From contig JAISET010000125.1 of assembly GCA_031264015.1 (NCBI GenBank), positions 1-35,696 on the forward strand: 35,696 bases of DNA, read 5' to 3'. The notes under the pieces were generated by a model. The model saw only the letters and a list, made by a program, of their open reading frames with translations, did no database searches and was not told the origin of the DNA. A program made the translations under genes and the position numbers. This DNA is from Deltaproteobacteria bacterium. Its GTDB lineage: Bacteria; Desulfobacterota; Desulfarculia; Adiutricales; Adiutricaceae. This document shows, one piece after another, positions 1-9,920 of the stretch. Positions within the stretch are counted from its first letter, which is position 1. Every line of letters starts with the position of its first letter.

Positions 1-18
1 CTTATATGCCAAAGTCCC

Positions 19-47
19 TTGACAAATTCCCCCGCTTCAAATATCAT
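19..47 (+). promoter_or_regulatory. Strong sigma70-type promoter upstream of the response regulator
   Basis: A perfect -35 box TTGACA (19-24) is followed after 17 bases by TATCAT (42-47), close to the housekeeping consensus. Transcription would begin near 54, leaving a leader of roughly 290 bases before the regulator start at 347. The rest of 1-346 holds no gene I can support; it is GC-rich apart from an AT-rich patch at about 137-210. The match is seen directly; that it drives the signalling genes is inferred. Confidence 0.55.
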
Positions 48-346
48 TTACCCAGCCTGGCGGGCTTCGAGCCGCCGGGAGCCGGGGTGCGGCGTTCCGA
101 CGCCGACCGCCCGCGTCGATTCCGGCCCGGCAAGCCGATTTGTTTAATTTGAATCACAAAGACAATAAGTTTGTCGACCGTCCGGCCTTTTTCCTGGCTT
201 TATAAATAAACCACGCATACGCTCGTCGCGACCGTCCCCGTCGGCCGCGGGCCGCCGGGCCTGCGAGGCCGGCCGGCGGAAGACCCGCCGGGGAAGGGGC
301 CGGAGCCTTTTCCGACGCCTTGGTTTGAAGGAGTCCGGCCCGGGAT

Positions 347-799
347 ATGGAAGCGCAAAAAAAACGCGTCATGGTGGTGGACGACAACATCACCAACCTC
401 AACGCCTGCATCTTCGCCCTCATGGACCAGTTCGACGTCATCCCGGCCACCTCGGCCGAGAAGATGTTCAAGCTCCTGACCAGGGTCAGGCCGGACCTGA
501 TCCTCCTGGACGTGGAGATGCCCGGCACGGGGGGCCACGAGGCGCTCAGGGCGCTCAGGGAGAGCGGCGGGCACTCCGACATCCAGGTCATCTTCATGAC
601 GGCGACGAACGACGCGCGGACGACGGACGAGGGGTTGGAGTTGGGGGCCCTGGACTACATGTTCAAGCCCTTCTCCAGGCGCCTTTTGATCAGAAGACTG
701 GAAAACTACCTGGAGCTGCTGGACTACCGGCGCGGGGGCGGGCGCGGGGGCGACGGCCGCCCGCCCCTGCCGGCCGGGAGGCCCTCCCCTCCGGAGTAA
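347..799 (+). CDS. Single-domain response regulator (receiver domain only)
   Basis: A 150-residue protein that is almost entirely one CheY-like receiver domain. The acidic pair is D12/D13, the phospho-acceptor is D55 in LLDVEMP, and the switch residues are T85 and K107 (FKPF). After about residue 125 there is only a Gly/Arg/Pro-rich tail and no DNA-binding or enzymatic output domain. It probably acts as a phosphoryl shuttle or through protein contacts. An AAGGAG sequence at 328-333 precedes the ATG by 13 bases. Two hybrid kinases with Hpt domains follow on the same strand, so a phosphorelay partnership is likely but is inferred from proximity. The receiver assignment is secure; the partner and output are unknown. 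Confidence 0.9.
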   Translation: MEAQKKRVMVVDDNITNLNACIFALMDQFDVIPATSAEKMFKLLTRVRPDLILLDVEMPGTGGHEALRALRESGGHSDIQVIFMTATNDARTTDEGLELGALDYMFKPFSRRLLIRRLENYLELLDYRRGGGRGGDGRPPLPAGRPSPPE

Positions 800-1049
800 C
801 TCCGGGCGGGCCGCCCCCGGCGGCGGGCCCGCGGGGGGCGGTTTTTCGTCGAGGACCGGGCCGGGGCGGACGGTTATCATCCCCCCCCGGGCCATGATTT
901 CGGCTCTTTTTGGACAACACCGCGGCCCGGCCGGGACCTCCCGCCTCATCGGACGCGCGCGGCGTCTCCGACGCCCGCGCCCCGGGCGGCGACGGGACCC
1001 GGCGGGCGCGGATTTTGGGCGGGCTTTCCGGCCCGCGCGCCTGGTCGCC

Positions 1050-3945
<2,896 letters not shown>

Positions 3946-3947
<2 letters not shown>

Positions 3948-3970
3948 CGCCGCCGCCGGCCGTTTTTTTT
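3946..3970 (+). terminator. Possible intrinsic terminator after the first hybrid kinase
   Basis: A short imperfect GC-rich stem (AACGCC pairing with GGCCGTT around one bulge) overlaps the kinase stop codon and runs straight into eight T residues at 3963-3970. The T-run is clear and the stem is weak, so this is a tentative call. Confidence 0.4.
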
Positions 3971-4250
3971 ATCTTCCGGAAACTTTTCCCGCCCCCGACA
4001 ATCAACCCCGGCCCCCGCCCGAGGCGCCGAGGCGCCGAATTGACGAAAGACGCGGCGCCGCCGACGATCCGGAAATGACCGCCGCGACGAGGACGGGCGG
4101 GCGGGCGGCGGACAAAAGAACGGAGGGGGACTGACGGCCCGCGGACGACACTGACGACGGGACGAACGAAAAAAATAAACAAAGGGACATCGCGGACAAA
4201 AAAATATCGTCCGGCCGGGGCCGCGGTCGTCGACAAGAAAACAAACGGTC

Positions 4251-4372
4251 GGACGGTCGGTCGGACATCCGGACGGACGGTCGGACATCCTGACGGACGG
4301 TCGGACATCAGGGCGACTTGGATTTGACAACGGCGACTTGGATTTAATGACGACGACCTGGATTTGATAATT
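4251..4372. repeat. Two adjacent families of 20-bp tandem repeats, three copies each
   Basis: Positions 4251-4310 hold three near-identical 20-bp units ending in GGTCGGACATC. They are followed at once by three 20-bp units (4313-4372) sharing the core GACTTGGATTT. Both families have the same 20-bp period, about two helical turns, and end 35 bases before the next kinase start. The rest of the 3948-4407 gap is GC-rich with degenerate GACGG-type motifs, and I see no gene in it. Whether the repeats bind a regulator or are replication-slippage products cannot be told from sequence. Confidence 0.75.
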
Positions 4373-4407
4373 TCGCTTGAAAACGTCGGACGCCGAGAGC
4401 GGGAACA

Positions 4408-7400
4408 ATGAAGACGCTTAGTCGCTACAAACTGATTTTTAAGGAAAACGCGTCGCAGCTCCTGCTGATCTGCGCCGCTTTTTTCATCATGATGGCCGTC
4501 TCCGGGCTGGGCATCTTCATGGTCATGAGCGAGAACCTGAGCTCGGCCATCCGCTATTATTTGAACGACGCCGAAAATGACATCAAGTGGTACCTGGAGG
4601 AGCCGACCGTCACCTTCAAGGCCGTCCATTCCGGCCTGGTCGCCATGCTCAACGAGAAATCCGGCCGGGGCCGGGAATATTCCAAAGAGGACGACAATCG
4701 GGCCGGCTCGTCCCGGGCCGCCAACGCCGCCGGCGCGTCCGCGTCGCCGGTTCCGGCCGGACCCGTCGCGGCCGCCGGCAAGCCGGCCGCGGCCGGTCTC
4801 GAGGACGACTATCTGGCGGACTCCGACGTCGCCCGCTACCTGGCCCAGATGAACGTCGACCTGACGGGCAGGTCGACGGGCAACGGGATAATCAGGGTCT
4901 ACGCCGACATAAACGGGCGTCTCTTCAACATAGACCCGGACGAGCTCGGGCGCGACAAGGTCGTCCGGCAGTCCGTCTGGTACCAGCACGGAATCAAAAA
5001 CACGACGCCCAAATACACCCCGCCCTACCGCGACGACCTGACGGGCAGGGTGGTCATGACGCTCTGCCAGCAGCTGGTCAGCGCCGAAGGGGACTATCGC
5101 GGGGTGCTGGCCTTCGACGTGGAACTCGAGTCCCTGTCCGGCTACGTCAAGTTCGCCGAGGGCTCGTACTCGGTGATCGTCAACGAGCACAACCATGTCC
5201 TGGCCCACCCGGACGAGAAGATGGTCTTCTCGTATTTCGACGGCCTGGGCGAGGGCCACGCCGACGTCCCGGCCTTGTTCGACGCCGGGCAGAGGCTGGT
5301 CCAGTCGTCCTTGACGAACATTTACGGGGTCGAGTCGGTCGTCTTCATCCTCAGGATGTACAACGGCTGGATCGTCTGCCTGGTCATCCCGAACCACATG
5401 TACTACAAGGGCTTCTACGCCACGCTGGCGATCCTGCTCTCCTGCGGCCTGTGCCTGATGTGTCTTTTGTGCTGCCTGATCGCGCGCCTGTCCGGCGCGA
5501 AGATGCGCCTGGAAAACGAAAGCCGCAACAAGACCTCCTTTCTGGCCCGCATCAGCCACGAGATCCGCACCCCCATGAACTCGATCATCGGCCTGTCCGA
5601 GCTGCTGCTCAGATTCGGGGCGGAGCTCCCGCCCAGGGCCCTGACCTACTGCCGCAACATCAAGGCGGCGGGCAACAACCTGCTTCTGATCATCAACGAC
5701 ATCCTGGACTTCTCCAAAATAGAGTCCGGGGACATCCAGGTGGCCAACGAGAAATACACCCTCGGCTCCCTGGTGGAAGACGTCGTCAGCCTGATCAAGA
5801 CCCGGATGACGGATCCGGCCGTGGTCTTCGTGGTCGACCTGGACCCGACGCTCCCCAACGAGCTGACGGGCGACGTCTTGAAAATCCGCCAGTGCCTGCT
5901 GAACTTCCTCTCCAACAGCATCAAATACACCAAGCTGGGCAGCATCAGGCTCGAGGTGGGCGGCCGCCGCGAGGGCGCCAAGCTGGTCCTCCTGCTGGCC
6001 GTGCGGGACACCGGGATCGGCATCAAGAGGCACGACCTCGACAAGCTCTTCCAAAATTTCGTCCGCCTGGACCCCGTGGCCAACCTGCACGTCGAGGGCG
6101 CCGGCCTGGGCCTGGTCATCACCAAGAACCTCTGCGAGACGATGGGCGGGCAGATCTCCGTGGCCTCCACCTACGGGCACGGCAGCACCTTCAGAATATT
6201 TCTGCCGCAGACGGTGGCCGGGGAGTCCCCCCTGGCCGCGGTCGCCGACCCCGGGCGGCACCGGGTGCTCGTCTACGAGGACAAGCTGCCCCTCTCCCGC
6301 TCCATGGCCCAGAGCCTGGCCGCCCTGTCCGTCTCCGCCGAGATCGTCTCCACCTGGGAGCGCTTCCGCTCCAAGCTGAAGTCGGACGAGTGGACCCACG
6401 TCGTCCTCCCCCGGGACGAGCACCCGAACTACCGGGAGACCCTGCGGCAAAACCATCCCCGCGCCAGGATCGGCCTGACCGTCAGGGAGCCGGCCGCGCC
6501 GCCCCCGTCCGGCGGGGCCAGCTTTCTGGCCGCCCCCGTCCACTGCCTGACCCTGGCCAACTTCCTCAACTACGACCCCCTGGCGGCGGGCTCCAAAAAC
6601 TCCCCCGTCGTCCCCTTCACCATGCCCGAGGCCCGGGTCCTGGTGGTGGACGACCTGGAGACCAACCTGGTGGTGGCCGAGGGCCTGCTGGAGGTCTACG
6701 GCATCCAGGTGGATCTGGCCAGGGGCGGCCAGGAGTCCGTCATGATGGCCCGGGACAACGACTACGACCTCATCTTCATGGACCACATGATGCCCGGCAT
6801 GGACGGGCTGGAGGCCGCCAGGCAGATCCGCTCCCTGGACGGCTACGACTTCAAGAGCCCGCCCATCGTCGCCCTGACCGCCAACGCCGTCCACGGCATG
6901 AGGGAGATGTTTCTGGGGCGCGGGTTCGACGACTTTCTGGCCAAGCCCGTCGACTGCTCCAAATTGGAGAGGCTGCTGCTGGCCCACATCCCCGGGGAAA
7001 AGATCGTCCGCGACCCGAACCCGCGGGCCCCGGGCGCCCCGGGGAGCATGACGCCCGGGGACGACGACGGCGGCTCCCGGGCCCCGTCCGGGGGAAACGG
7101 CAGGGACGCCGACGGGGGCCCGGACGGGGCGGGCGTCCCCCGGGGCTCCGAACGCGCCCCCCGGGCCTGCCCGGAGGCCGCCCCCGGGCGCGGGGCGGCG
7201 GGGGCCGGGGAGACGGGCGCGGACGACGGCGCCGGTCCCGGCCGGACTTCCGACAACTCGAAGCCGACGCCGGCGCGGCTGGACTTCGAGGCGGGCCGGG
7301 CGCACTGCGGCGGAAGGGAGGAGACCTACCGGAAGCTTCTGCGCATCTTTCTGACGGACGCCGCCAAGGCGCGCGAGATTCTGGCGACCACCCTGGGGGA

Positions 7401-7860
7401 AAAAAACCTGCGCGACTACACCATCCACGTCCACGCCATGAAGAGCGCCTCGGCCACCGTCGGGGCCGCGGGGTTGTCGGAGCTGGCCGCCGGGCTGGAG
7501 GCGGCGGGCCGGGAGGAGAGGACGGGTCCGCTGGAGACGGGGACGCCGCGGTTTCTGGAGGAGCTGGAGGCGGTCTCCGAGCTGGCCAGGGCCTATTTGG
7601 AAAAAGCGGGGCCCGGGCCGAAAAAAAAGACCGGGGTCAAAACAAGCGGGGACGGCCCGGAAATCAAGGACAGGCTGCGCGCGCTCTCCAAGGCTTTCGA
7701 CGAGGCGGACACGGCGACCATCAACGCCACCCTGGAGCGGCTGCGGAAACAAAAGCTCGACCCGACGGCGGAGGAGGCCCTGGAGAAGGTCTCGGCCTGC
7801 TATCTGGACGCGGAGTACGAGAAGGCCGCGGGCATCATCGAGGAGCTGCTGGCCGGCTGA
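4408..7860 (+). CDS. Membrane hybrid sensor histidine kinase with dCache-like sensor
   Basis: A 1150-residue paralogue of the preceding kinase. The first membrane helix is at about 19-41 and the second at about 332-360. Between them is a large extracytoplasmic region resembling a double Cache domain: a VWYQ motif, a TPPY motif and a RGVLAFDVEL segment in the usual order, which suggests small-molecule sensing. The cytoplasmic part has HisKA (H384 in SHEIRTPMN), HATPase (GAGLGL in the G2 box), a pseudo-receiver lacking the acceptor Asp, a true receiver (VVDD; D792 in FMDHMMP), a Pro/Gly-rich linker, Hpt (H1009 in HAMKS) and the same C-terminal helical module. The ATG has only a weak upstream GCGGGA. 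The two kinases probably arose by duplication; whether they share the upstream regulator is inferred. Confidence 0.92.
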   Translation: MKTLSRYKLIFKENASQLLLICAAFFIMMAVSGLGIFMVMSENLSSAIRYYLNDAENDIKWYLEEPTVTFKAVHSGLVAMLNEKSGRGREYSKEDDNRAGSSRAANAAGASASPVPAGPVAAAGKPAAAGLEDDYLADSDVARYLAQMNVDLTGRSTGNGIIRVYADINGRLFNIDPDELGRDKVVRQSVWYQHGIKNTTPKYTPPYRDDLTGRVVMTLCQQLVSAEGDYRGVLAFDVELESLSGYVKFAEGSYSVIVNEHNHVLAHPDEKMVFSYFDGLGEGHADVPALFDAGQRLVQSSLTNIYGVESVVFILRMYNGWIVCLVIPNHMYYKGFYATLAILLSCGLCLMCLLCCLIARLSGAKMRLENESRNKTSFLARISHEIRTPMNSIIGLSELLLRFGAELPPRALTYCRNIKAAGNNLLLIINDILDFSKIESGDIQVANEKYTLGSLVEDVVSLIKTRMTDPAVVFVVDLDPTLPNELTGDVLKIRQCLLNFLSNSIKYTKLGSIRLEVGGRREGAKLVLLLAVRDTGIGIKRHDLDKLFQNFVRLDPVANLHVEGAGLGLVITKNLCETMGGQISVASTYGHGSTFRIFLPQTVAGESPLAAVADPGRHRVLVYEDKLPLSRSMAQSLAALSVSAEIVSTWERFRSKLKSDEWTHVVLPRDEHPNYRETLRQNHPRARIGLTVREPAAPPPSGGASFLAAPVHCLTLANFLNYDPLAAGSKNSPVVPFTMPEARVLVVDDLETNLVVAEGLLEVYGIQVDLARGGQESVMMARDNDYDLIFMDHMMPGMDGLEAARQIRSLDGYDFKSPPIVALTANAVHGMREMFLGRGFDDFLAKPVDCSKLERLLLAHIPGEKIVRDPNPRAPGAPGSMTPGDDDGGSRAPSGGNGRDADGGPDGAGVPRGSERAPRACPEAAPGRGAAGAGETGADDGAGPGRTSDNSKPTPARLDFEAGRAHCGGREETYRKLLRIFLTDAAKAREILATTLGEKNLRDYTIHVHAMKSASATVGAAGLSELAAGLEAAGREERTGPLETGTPRFLEELEAVSELARAYLEKAGPGPKKKTGVKTSGDGPEIKDRLRALSKAFDEADTATINATLERLRKQKLDPTAEEALEKVSACYLDAEYEKAAGIIEELLAG

Positions 7861-7886
7861 GGGGCGACAGCCGCGGCCGGCGGAGG

Positions 7887-7980
7887 CGGCAAACGTTTCC
7901 GACGTTTGCCGGACAAGGCGGCGACGTTTCCGACGTTTGCCGGGCAAGGCGGCGACGTTTCCGACGTTTGTCGGACAAGG
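7887..7980. repeat. Three tandem 31-32-bp repeats between convergent genes
   Basis: Three units at 7887-7918, 7919-7949 and 7950-7980 differ by only a few bases. Each contains TTTCCGACGTTTG followed by a CGGACAAGG-like segment. They lie between the stop of the second hybrid kinase and the convergent stop of the beta-helix protein. There are no unique spacers, so this is a minisatellite and not a CRISPR array. Confidence 0.85.
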
Positions 7981-8014
7981 CGACGTCGCCGGCCCGACGG
8001 GGGCGAAACTTCCG

Positions 8015-8836
8015 CTAGCGTTTTTTGGGGTCGCCCGCGGGGCGCAGGATGGAGCGGTTGGGATAATAGCCGCCCCTGGCCGTGGCGTTGGGGAGAAGAA
8101 CGGAGCGCGGGCCCATCAGGACGCCGGGGCTGGTCACGCTGTTGCAGCCCGTCTCCACCCCGTCGCCCAGGACGGCGCCGAATTTCTTGTAGCCGACCTG
8201 GGTGGTCTCGCCGTTGAAAACGAAGCGGCAGGGGGCGTCCACCATCTTCAGGTTGGCGAGCTTCGTCCCGGCGCCGAGGTTGACGCCGGCGCCCAGGAGG
8301 CTGTCGCCCAGGTAGGCGAAGTGGCCCGCCTTGGCCCCGTCCAGCATGAGGGTGTTCTTGGCCTCGGTGGCGTGCCCGACCACGCAGCGCGCCCCGGTCA
8401 GGACCGACCCGCGCACGTAGGCTCCCTGCCGCACCTCGCTTCCCCGGCCGATAATCGAGGGTCCCTTGATCATGGCTCCGGGCTCCACCAGGACGCCGGG
8501 GGCCAGCTCCACCGCCTCGTCCTCTATGTAGGCCCCCGGAAGAACAAGGGCGGCGTCCTCCAGGACCAGGCCGTCCTTGCGGCAGACAAAGTTGGCCCCG
8601 CCGGCCCCCGGGCCGTAGTCGACCCCGAAGACCGCCTCCCCCCGGACCAGGGCCGCCGGCTCCGCCACCAGCCTCCCCCTGGCGAGAATCCCCGAGACGT
8701 TGGGCCTGAGCTCCTCCCTGATGATCTCTTTTAAAAGCGGTATGAGCTCCCAGACAAACTCGGCCCTCCGGGAATGCCGGCGGATTATGTCGCCGTCTTT
8801 GAGCTCGAAAAATTTGTCGACGCCGTAGGGTGTCAT
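8015..8836 (-). CDS. Left-handed beta-helix (hexapeptide-repeat) GlmU-like acyltransferase
   Basis: The 273-residue protein is dominated by hexapeptide repeats from about residue 90 to 255, the left-handed beta-helix fold of nucleotide-sugar acyltransferases. GHATEAKN at 154-161, H172 in GHFAYLGDS and the following GVNLGAGT segment align in order with the acetyltransferase half of GlmU, where the equivalent His is the catalytic base. The uridylyltransferase domain of GlmU is absent, and the first 90 residues are a short unrelated-looking cap. The start has an AAAGGA site 8-10 bases upstream. A glucosamine-1-phosphate or related sugar substrate is an inference, supported weakly by glmS lying about 1 kb away. 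It could instead act on another nucleotide-sugar or on an amino acceptor. Confidence 0.75.
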   Translation of the reverse strand: MTPYGVDKFFELKDGDIIRRHSRRAEFVWELIPLLKEIIREELRPNVSGILARGRLVAEPAALVRGEAVFGVDYGPGAGGANFVCRKDGLVLEDAALVLPGAYIEDEAVELAPGVLVEPGAMIKGPSIIGRGSEVRQGAYVRGSVLTGARCVVGHATEAKNTLMLDGAKAGHFAYLGDSLLGAGVNLGAGTKLANLKMVDAPCRFVFNGETTQVGYKKFGAVLGDGVETGCNSVTSPGVLMGPRSVLLPNATARGGYYPNRSILRPAGDPKKR

Positions 8837-8917
8837 CCGTCGTTCCTTTCGGGAGGTTTTTTCGGGAGGGAAGAAGTCGGCTGATAAAATATTTTATCGG
8901 GAAAGTAAGAACTTCAA

Positions 8918-8980
8918 AATCAACAGTCGACAAAAATCAACAGTCGACAAAACCGACAGTCGACAAAATTAATAGTCGAC
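8918..8980. repeat. Four 16-17-bp repeats overlapping the 3' end of the adenosyltransferase gene
   Basis: GTCGAC palindromes occur at 8926, 8943, 8959 and 8975, each in an AACAGTCGACAAAA-like context. The last copy supplies the final Val-Asp codons of the adjacent minus-strand gene, so the array looks like outward copies of that gene's own terminus. Confidence 0.8.
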
Positions 8981-9490
8981 GCCGGGTTTGGCCTTGATGC
9001 CCTGGCGGTATGCATGCTTGACCTCGGCCATCTCGGTGACGGTGTGGGCCAGCTCGTACAACTCGGGCGGGCAGCCGCGCCCGGTCAGGATGACGTTCTG
9101 GCCCTCCTCGCCGGAGGCCAGAAACTCTTTGACCTCGTCCAGGGAGACCAGCCCCTTGTCCAGGGCCACGTTGATCTCGTCCAGGACCACCAGGCCGGCG
9201 CCGGGACGACGCCTGGACGCCTCGGCCATAGCCTCCGCCGCCCGGGCCTTGTCCCCGGGGGTTGGCCGGGCGCCGACGAAGCCGAGGCCGAATCGGCCGT
9301 AAAAGAGCCTGTCCGGATTTCGTCGGGCATAATCCTCCAAAAACTTGCTCTCGCCCGTCTCCATGGATTTGATGAACTGCAGGAAGACCACCCTCTGGCC
9401 GTGCCCCAGGGCCCTGAGGGCCACCCCCAGCGCGGCCGACGTCTTGCCCTTGCCCGGACCGGTGTTTATAAGAACCAAGCCCTCGGACAT
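8969..9490 (-). CDS. cobO: Cob(I)yrinic acid a,c-diamide / cobalamin adenosyltransferase (CobA/CobO/BtuR type)
   Basis: This enzyme transfers the adenosyl group of ATP to cob(I)alamin or its precursors, producing the coenzyme form of B12 in the cytoplasm. The 173-residue protein starts with the family P-loop (GPGKGKTS, residues 11-18). It continues with the RALGHG, FLQFIKS, VLDEINVAL and LTGRGCP segments and ends in GVDY, typical of this family. The start at 9490 is fixed by a strong GGGGAGGGG ribosome site just upstream. The frame stays open further upstream only because a 9-bp minisatellite is free of stops there; that part would encode Phe-Asp-Asn repeats and is not considered coding. Divergent from glmS. 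Confident family call; the substrate (corrinoid intermediate versus salvaged cobalamin) is open. Confidence 0.92.
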   Translation of the reverse strand: MSEGLVLINTGPGKGKTSAALGVALRALGHGQRVVFLQFIKSMETGESKFLEDYARRNPDRLFYGRFGLGFVGARPTPGDKARAAEAMAEASRRRPGAGLVVLDEINVALDKGLVSLDEVKEFLASGEEGQNVILTGRGCPPELYELAHTVTEMAEVKHAYRQGIKAKPGVDY

Positions 9491-9541
9491 CGTCCCCTCC
9501 CCTGAAATAAAGACGTTGGAAATATCGCCATCGTCAAAATC

Positions 9542-9766
9542 GTCGCATTTGGCGAATTTGAAAAATGTGTCAAGATCGTCGAATTCGCCGAATTTGTCGA
9601 AATCGTCTGATTTGTCTAATTTGTCGAAATTGTCGAAATTGTCGAAATTGTCGAAATTGTCGAAATTGTCGAAATTGTCGAAATTGTCGAAATTGTCGAA
9701 ATTGTCGAATTTGTCGAATTTGTCGAATTTGTCGAATTTGTCGAATTTGTCGAGTTTGTCGAAACG
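9542..9766. repeat. 9-bp minisatellite, about 25 units, between cobO and glmS
   Basis: The stretch is in 9-bp phase throughout. It begins with degenerate units, has nine exact copies of GTCGAAATT at 9623-9703, then five copies of GTCGAATTT at 9704-9748, then degenerate units. Because the period is a multiple of three, both strands stay open and could encode Phe-Asp-Asn or Ser-Lys-Leu repeats. The layout, a homogeneous centre with decayed edges, suggests recent slippage expansion. It lies in the shared upstream region of two divergent genes. Confidence 0.92.
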
Positions 9767-9786
9767 GCGCCCCGAGGCCCCGGCCC

Positions 9787-9835
9787 TTGACAACTTTGGC
9801 GGAGCGGGCGATTATAAACATGTTTTTATCGCCCG
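9787..9835 (+). promoter_or_regulatory. Candidate glmS promoter with overlapping inverted repeat
   Basis: TTGACA (9787-9792) lies upstream of an AT-rich -10-like GATTAT/TATAAA around 9810-9818; the spacing to TATAAA is 20 bases, longer than ideal. The perfect inverted repeat CGGGCGAT (9805-9812) / ATCGCCCG (9828-9835) flanks the -10 region and could be an operator or a leader hairpin. The glmS start is 85 bases downstream. Confidence 0.45.
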
Positions 9836-9920
9836 GGCGGCCGACGGGAGCCCGACGTTCCCATAAAAACTCCCCCGGACCCGGGAGCCGGTCCTGGCCG
9901 GCCGAGGAAAGGCAGAAGCC

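Noticed and set aside
7887-7980. CRISPR array
   Set aside because: Three contiguous near-identical units with no unique spacers and no cas genes; it is a tandem repeat.
9491-9793. N-terminal Phe-Asp-Asn repeat extension of the cobalamin adenosyltransferase
   Set aside because: The internal start at 9490 has a strong ribosome site and matches the family N-terminus; the extension is the minisatellite read in triplet phase.
9767-9920. glmS ribozyme in the glmS leader
   Set aside because: The leader is short and contains only one simple inverted repeat; I see none of the conserved ribozyme core.
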